From the NCBI GenBank assembly GCA_946480485.1, contig CAMLJW010000223.1, positions 1 through 8,320 of the forward strand: 8,320 nt of DNA, given 5' to 3'. The position numbers and the translations under genes are program-made. This document shows positions 5,079 to 8,320 of the stretch, in pieces; position 1 is the stretch's first letter; each line of letters starts with the position of its first letter. Below the pieces are notes generated by a model. It was not told the origin of the DNA and did no database searches. It saw nothing but the letters and a program-made list of their open reading frames with translations. The DNA comes from an uncultured Streptomyces sp. (GTDB taxonomy: Bacteria; Actinomycetota; Actinomycetes; Streptomycetales; Streptomycetaceae).

Positions 5079-5552
5079 TTCTGGTGCCTTCCGGACGAGA
5101 GCGCAGCTTTGCAACCCAGGTAGCAGGAAGCCAACGCGGACGTTTCCAGGGCGTCAAGGAGTGACGGCTAACAAGATCACAACAGCACTCTGCGTGGTGG
5201 ATTTCGAAGACAGGGGTGGAAGCCGGGAGGACCGGTGGGAGCGAGGATGACGAGGCCACCCGCGGCCACAAGACGGTCACGCAACACCGCGTGCCGCGCG
5301 CGTACGGCCTTCACGCGCAGGGCTACGGTGGGGCCGCAGCCGCCCCCCTCTCCCAGGACCCGGACGCCACCACCCACCTCCACCTCACCGAGAACCCATG
5401 CCCGCGATCGACGCGATCGGCGACCTCATCCCCGGCTGAGGGCACCGCGTACACGGCACCGTATACAGGGGCCATGTACCGCGAAGGGCCCGGAGGCTCG
5501 ACCTCCGGACCCCTTCGCGCAGTTGCCGCACTGCTGATCACTGCTGCTGCCG
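5079..5552. other. intergenic region between hspR and the lipoprotein gene
   Basis: No gene is supported in these 474 bases. The region nearest hspR holds the strong terminator at 5480-5519 and an imperfect inverted repeat GTACACGG-CA-CCGTATAC (5449-5466). Short stretches with high third-position GC occur on the plus strand (for example 5353-5394, and the 13-codon frame 5398-5439, MPAIDAIGDLIPG), but they have no ribosome site and do not join in one frame. The lipoprotein promoter should lie at about 5100-5250 on the minus strand. A TTGACG (5157-5152) is a possible -35 but has no good -10 partner. Confidence 0.5.
5480..5519 (-). terminator. transcription terminator of the dnaK-grpE-dnaJ-hspR operon
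   Basis: CGCGAAGGG (5480-5488) pairs with CCCTTCGCG (5511-5519), and inside it CCGGAGG (5490-5496) pairs with CCTCCGG (5502-5508) around a CTCGA loop. This gives 16 base pairs interrupted only by a small internal loop. It starts 34 bases after the hspR stop codon and is the strongest terminator-like structure in the window. It should isolate the chaperone operon from the lipoprotein gene. Confidence 0.85.
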
Positions 5553-6002
5553 CTACTGCTCCGACGATCTCTTCGGCCGCCACACCACCAGCGCGCTCGT
5601 CTGCTGCACCTCCTGGTAGGGCACCAGATCGCGCCGGTACGAGGCGTGCACCGCGGCCTCGCGCTGCTGCATGGCCGCGGCGGCGCCGTCCAGGGCTACT
5701 TCCAGCTCCGCCACCCGCGACTGCAGAGCGATGACCTGGTTCTCGAGTTCGATGATGCGCTTGATGCCGGCGAGGTTGATGCCCTCGTCCTGGGACAGCT
5801 GCTGCACCTGGCGGAGCAGTTCGATATCGCGGGCCGAGTAGCGCCGGCCGCGCCCGGCGGTGCGGTCGGGCGAGACGAGGCCGAGGCGGTCGTACTGGCG
5901 CAGGGTCTGCGGGTGCAGACCGGAGAGCTGGGCCGCCACGGAGATGACGTAGACCGGGGTTTCCTCGGTCAGCTCGTAGGGATTGCGTCGACGGCCGTCC
6001 AT
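5553..6002 (-). CDS. hspR: HspR, MerR-family heat-shock repressor
   Basis: The start is ATG 6002-6000, giving 149 residues, with AAGGGAG (6012-6018) nine bases upstream and inside the end of dnaJ. The gap after the dnaJ stop is four bases, so translation is probably coupled. The MerR-type winged helix-turn-helix spans about residues 16-84 (YVISVAAQLSGLHPQTLRQY, DRLGLVSP, GRGRRYSARDIELLR). A coiled-coil segment follows (about 82-112, ELENQVIALQSRVAELE). The tail ends ALVVWRPKR. HspR binds HAIR inverted repeats before dnaK and other heat-shock genes and represses them, with DnaK as co-repressor in Streptomyces; that is established for the family. As the last gene of the operon it controls itself. 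Its DNA targets are not seen here, since the dnaK promoter is outside the window. Confidence 0.95.
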   Translation of the reverse strand: MDGRRRNPYELTEETPVYVISVAAQLSGLHPQTLRQYDRLGLVSPDRTAGRGRRYSARDIELLRQVQQLSQDEGINLAGIKRIIELENQVIALQSRVAELEVALDGAAAAMQQREAAVHASYRRDLVPYQEVQQTSALVVWRPKRSSEQ

Positions 6003-6006
6003 CTCC

Positions 6007-7197
6007 TCATGCTCCCTTCGCCGCCTGGAACAGCTCCGCCCGCGGGTCCTCACCCACGGTCGCCTCGCGATACGCCTCCATCGCGTCACGGGCCTTGCCG
6101 GTCAGACCCACCGGGACGACGACCTCGACAGTGACCAGCAGGTCGCCGCGCGTGCCGTCCTTGCGGACCGCGCCCTTGCCGCGGGCGCGCATCGTCCGTC
6201 CGTTGGGCGTGCCCGGCGGCAGCTTCAGCGTGACCGGGGGCCCGCCCAGGGTGGGCACCTTCACCTCGCCGCCGAGCGCCGCCTCCGCGAAGGTCACCGG
6301 CACTGTCACCGTGAGGTTGTCGCCCTTGCGGCCGAAGGCGGGGTGGGCGCCGACGTGCACGACGACGTACAGGTCGCCCGCCGGGCCGCCCCGCTCGCCG
6401 GGCGCGCCCTTGCCGCGCAGGCGGATGCGCTGGCCGTCGCTCACCCCCGCGGGGATACGGACCTGCATCGTGCGCGAGGACTTGGCGCGGCCGCTGCCCT
6501 TGCAGATCTCGCAGGGGTTCTCCGCGATCAGACCGCGGCCCTTGCAGTCGGGGCACGGATCGGTGAGCGAGAAGCCGCCGCCCGAGCCGCGCGCGACCTG
6601 GCCGGTGCCCACGCACGTCGGGCACACCCGCGGTGTGCCGTTCGCGTCGCCGGTGCCCGAGCAGGTCTTACAGGGCGACTGCGAGGACATGCGCAGCGGA
6701 ACCGTCGCGCCGTCCACCGCCTCCGTGAAGCTCAGCGTGACCTCGGACTCGATGTCCTGGCCGCGCCTCGGCTGCGTACGCGTGCCGGTGCCGGCGCCGC
6801 CGCGGTTGAACAGGCCACCGAAGACGTCCCCGAGCCCGCCGCCGAATCCGCCGCCGGCGCCGCCCGCCCCACCCTGGGGTCCGCCTCCGAAGAGGTCGCC
6901 CAGGTCGAAGTTGAACGTGCCGGCACCGCCGGCGCCGGGGCCCGGCCGGAAGCCGCCGTTGCCGAAGAGGGTGCGTGCCTCGTCGTACTCCTTGCGCTTC
7001 TTGGGGTCGCCGAGTATGTCGTTCGCCTCGGAGATCTCCTTGAAGCGCTCCTCCGCCTTGACGTTTCCCTTGTTGGCATCCGGGTGGAACTCGCGGGCGA
7101 GCTTCCGGTACGCCTTCTTGATCTCGGCCTCGGTCGCGTCCTTGGGGACGCCGAGGACCTTGTAGTAGTCCTTCTCGATGAAGTCCTTGGTGCTCAT
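6007..7197 (-). CDS. dnaJ: DnaJ (Hsp40) co-chaperone
   Basis: The start is ATG 7197-7195, with AGGAGG (7208-7213) ten bases upstream; the frame opens ten codons earlier but without support. The product has 396 residues and is a complete type I DnaJ. The J domain spans about 10-74, with the HPD motif at 38-40 that triggers DnaK ATP hydrolysis. A Gly/Phe-rich linker (79-135) contains the repeated DLFGG/DVFGG type. The zinc-binding domain has all four CxxCxGxG motifs: C176-G183 (CKTCSGTG), C192-G199 (CPTCVGTG), C215-G222 (CPDCKGRG) and C229-G236 (CEICKGSG). C-terminal substrate-binding domains follow (RIPAGVSDGQRIRLRGKG, then LKLPPGTPNGRTMRARGKG). It delivers unfolded proteins to DnaK in the cytoplasm. 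It is the third gene of the operon; its position beside hspR marks it as the dnaJ1-type copy of Streptomyces. Confidence 0.97.
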   Translation of the reverse strand: MSTKDFIEKDYYKVLGVPKDATEAEIKKAYRKLAREFHPDANKGNVKAEERFKEISEANDILGDPKKRKEYDEARTLFGNGGFRPGPGAGGAGTFNFDLGDLFGGGPQGGAGGAGGGFGGGLGDVFGGLFNRGGAGTGTRTQPRRGQDIESEVTLSFTEAVDGATVPLRMSSQSPCKTCSGTGDANGTPRVCPTCVGTGQVARGSGGGFSLTDPCPDCKGRGLIAENPCEICKGSGRAKSSRTMQVRIPAGVSDGQRIRLRGKGAPGERGGPAGDLYVVVHVGAHPAFGRKGDNLTVTVPVTFAEAALGGEVKVPTLGGPPVTLKLPPGTPNGRTMRARGKGAVRKDGTRGDLLVTVEVVVPVGLTGKARDAMEAYREATVGEDPRAELFQAAKGA

Positions 7198-7281
7198 CCT
7201 CGACGTCCCTCCTTCCCTTTCACGCACCGCGCGGCCCCGACGTTCATGCGTACGGCCCGTACGCCCCGTACGTCACCGACG
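7198..7281 (-). other. grpE-dnaJ spacer with CGTACG triplet repeat
   Basis: This is the only sizeable gap inside the operon. It contains the palindromic hexamer CGTACG three times at exact nine-base spacing (7249, 7258, 7267) and then the dnaJ ribosome site. The hexamers can pair with one another in several ways, so they could give alternative RNA hairpins or an endonuclease site. No function is known to me. Confidence 0.4.
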
Positions 7282-7989
7282 TCAGCCCTCGTCCGGGCCA
7301 CCGCTCTCCTTGTCGTCGGCGTAGTCGGCGTAGTGGGACGCCGTCTCGGCCTCGTCGGCCCTGACCGTCTGCGCGCCCGGCTGCGGCTCGGCCACCGCCA
7401 CCCGCGCGGGGCGGATGGTGCGCTCGCCGAACCGATACCCCGGCTGCAGAATCGCCACGCATGTCGTCTCGGTGACGTCGGGTGCGTAACTGTGCATCAG
7501 GGCCTCGTGGATCGTCGGGTCGAAGGGCTCGCCCTCCTTGCCGAACTGCTGCAGGCCCAGCTTGCCCGCGACGCTCTCCAGCGACTCGGCCACCGACTTG
7601 AAACCGCCGACCAGCTCGCCGTGTTCCCGAGCGCGGCCGATGTCGTCGAGCACGGGCAGGAGCTCGGTCAGGAGGTTCGCGATGGCGATCTCCTTGACCG
7701 TGATCCGGTCGCGCTCGACCCGGCGACGGTAGTTCTGGTACTCGGCCTGGAGCCTCTGCAGGTCCGCCGTGCGCTCGCCGAGTGCCGTGCGCACCTGGTC
7801 GAACTGGGCCGTCAGCCCTGCCGTCTGCTGTGCTGCCTGAGCTGCCGCCTGGGCTGCTGCCGCGTCCCCGGCCGGGGCCGCCCCCTCCATGGGGGCGGCC
7901 TTCGACTCAGCGTCTTCAGGAGTGGCGCCGGAAGGGACGTCGGGCTGGCGCGGCGGCTGCTCGTCGAAGCCCGGGGTCTCCTCCGTCAC
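7282..7989 (-). CDS. grpE: GrpE nucleotide exchange factor
   Basis: The start is GTG 7989-7987, which overlaps the dnaK stop by four bases (GTGA), with AAAGGA (7999-8004) nine bases upstream. The product has 235 residues, with long acidic and alanine-rich termini. The first 55 residues are low complexity. Residues 57-110 form the long coiled-coil helix of the GrpE dimer ([19 protein letters not shown]). The helical bundle holds [13 protein letters not shown] (110-122). The C-terminal beta domain carries the family signature: [11 protein letters not shown] (156-166) and [20 protein letters not shown] (180-199). GrpE releases ADP from DnaK and acts as a thermosensor in the Hsp70 cycle. The overlap implies translational coupling with dnaK and thus a fixed ratio of the two products. 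Confidence 0.96.
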   Translation of the reverse strand: MTEETPGFDEQPPRQPDVPSGATPEDAESKAAPMEGAAPAGDAAAAQAAAQAAQQTAGLTAQFDQVRTALGERTADLQRLQAEYQNYRRRVERDRITVKEIAIANLLTELLPVLDDIGRAREHGELVGGFKSVAESLESVAGKLGLQQFGKEGEPFDPTIHEALMHSYAPDVTETTCVAILQPGYRFGERTIRPARVAVAEPQPGAQTVRADEAETASHYADYADDKESGGPDEG

Positions 7990-8320
7990 GCGGCACCATC
8001 CTTTCGGTCCTTCTCGTCGTCCACGATCTCGGCGTCGACGACGTCGTCGTCGGCGGCCTTGGTGTGCGCGCCGCCCTCATCGGCGGCACCCTCGGGACCG
8101 CCCGCGGCCTGCGCGCCCTGGGCGTCGGCGTACATCGCCTGGCCCAGCTTCTGCGAGACGGCGGCGACCTTCTCGGTGGCCGTACGAATCTCGGCGGTGT
8201 CCTCGCCCTTGAGCGCGGTCTTCAGCTCGTCGAGGGAGGCCTCGACCTCGGTCTTGACGTCGCCCGGGACCTTGTCCTCGTTGTCCTTGAGGAACTTCTC
8301 CGTCTGGTAGACGAGCTGCT
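7986..8320 (-). CDS. dnaK: DnaK (Hsp70) chaperone, C-terminal part (5' end outside window)
   Basis: Only the last 110 codons plus stop (TGA 7988-7986) lie in the window; the gene enters from the right edge. The visible part is the alpha-helical lid of Hsp70 ([12 protein letters not shown], then [19 protein letters not shown] and [16 protein letters not shown]). It continues into a disordered Gly/Ala- and Asp-rich tail with the conserved [10 protein letters not shown] near the end. The ATPase and substrate-binding domains are not visible. The tail continues 9 residues past that motif (KDRKDGAA plus flanking), overlapping the start of grpE. In Streptomyces DnaK is also the co-repressor of HspR, so the first and last genes of this operon form a feedback loop. 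The operon promoter and its HAIR operator should lie to the right of the window. Confidence 0.96.
   Translation of the reverse strand, partial: QLVYQTEKFLKDNEDKVPGDVKTEVEASLDELKTALKGEDTAEIRTATEKVAAVSQKLGQAMYADAQGAQAAGGPEGAADEGGAHTKAADDDVVDAEIVDDEKDRKDGAA

Noticed and set aside
5177..5583. Several 60-170 codon frames between the lipoprotein gene and hspR
   Set aside because: They overlap one another on both strands, lack ribosome sites and family motifs, and some cross the hspR terminator.
5079..7281. HAIR operator (CTTGAGT-N7-ACTCAAG) for HspR inside the window
   Set aside because: I looked in the gaps next to hspR, dnaJ and grpE and found no match; the expected site upstream of dnaK is outside the window.
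5983..8310. 775-codon open frame on the plus strand across the chaperone operon
   Set aside because: It is antisense to dnaJ, grpE and dnaK, which are unmistakable. Long antisense frames are common in high-GC DNA, and the translation is low-complexity Arg/Ala/Leu.

Overview
The window looks like part of a Streptomyces chromosome. It is very GC-rich with strong third-position GC bias. It carries the actinobacterial order dnaK-grpE-dnaJ-hspR, a DUF1876 gene, two regulators of a streptomycete type, and a single TTA leucine codon in a lipoprotein gene, which is the hallmark of bldA control. No tRNA, rRNA, insertion sequence or CRISPR array is visible.

Left end (1-1762): a divergent locus. On the minus strand, a 64-residue secreted-peptide precursor with two DSSWP pentapeptides is followed after one base by a gene for a Rieske-oxygenase-like protein that lacks the cluster ligands and runs off the left edge. 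On the plus strand, starting 133 bases away, is a LuxR-type HTH regulator. I infer a possible peptide-regulator-effector unit.

Middle (1763-3847): a second regulator, clearly a paralogue of the first, converges on it. Upstream of it is a 342-base gap with a small palindrome and a very strong hairpin. Next is what I read as the scar of a deleted operon: the first 24 or so codons of a circularly permuted ATP-grasp gene, joined to the frameshifted 3' end of a bacterial transglutaminase gene, with a terminator-like hairpin still behind it. These families are normally found in one cluster (ATP-grasp, alpha-E, transglutaminase), so an internal deletion is the simplest explanation. A small intact DUF1876 gene follows.

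Right half (3848-8320, minus strand): an orphan XylF-like sugar-binding lipoprotein gene with a TTA codon lies downstream of the chaperone operon. A 474-base gap with a strong terminator separates the two. The operon reads from the right edge: the 3' end of dnaK, grpE (4-base overlap), dnaJ (84-base gap) and hspR (4-base gap). DnaK, GrpE and DnaJ form the Hsp70 machine, and HspR is its autoregulatory repressor. The dnaK promoter, where HAIR operators are expected, lies outside the window.
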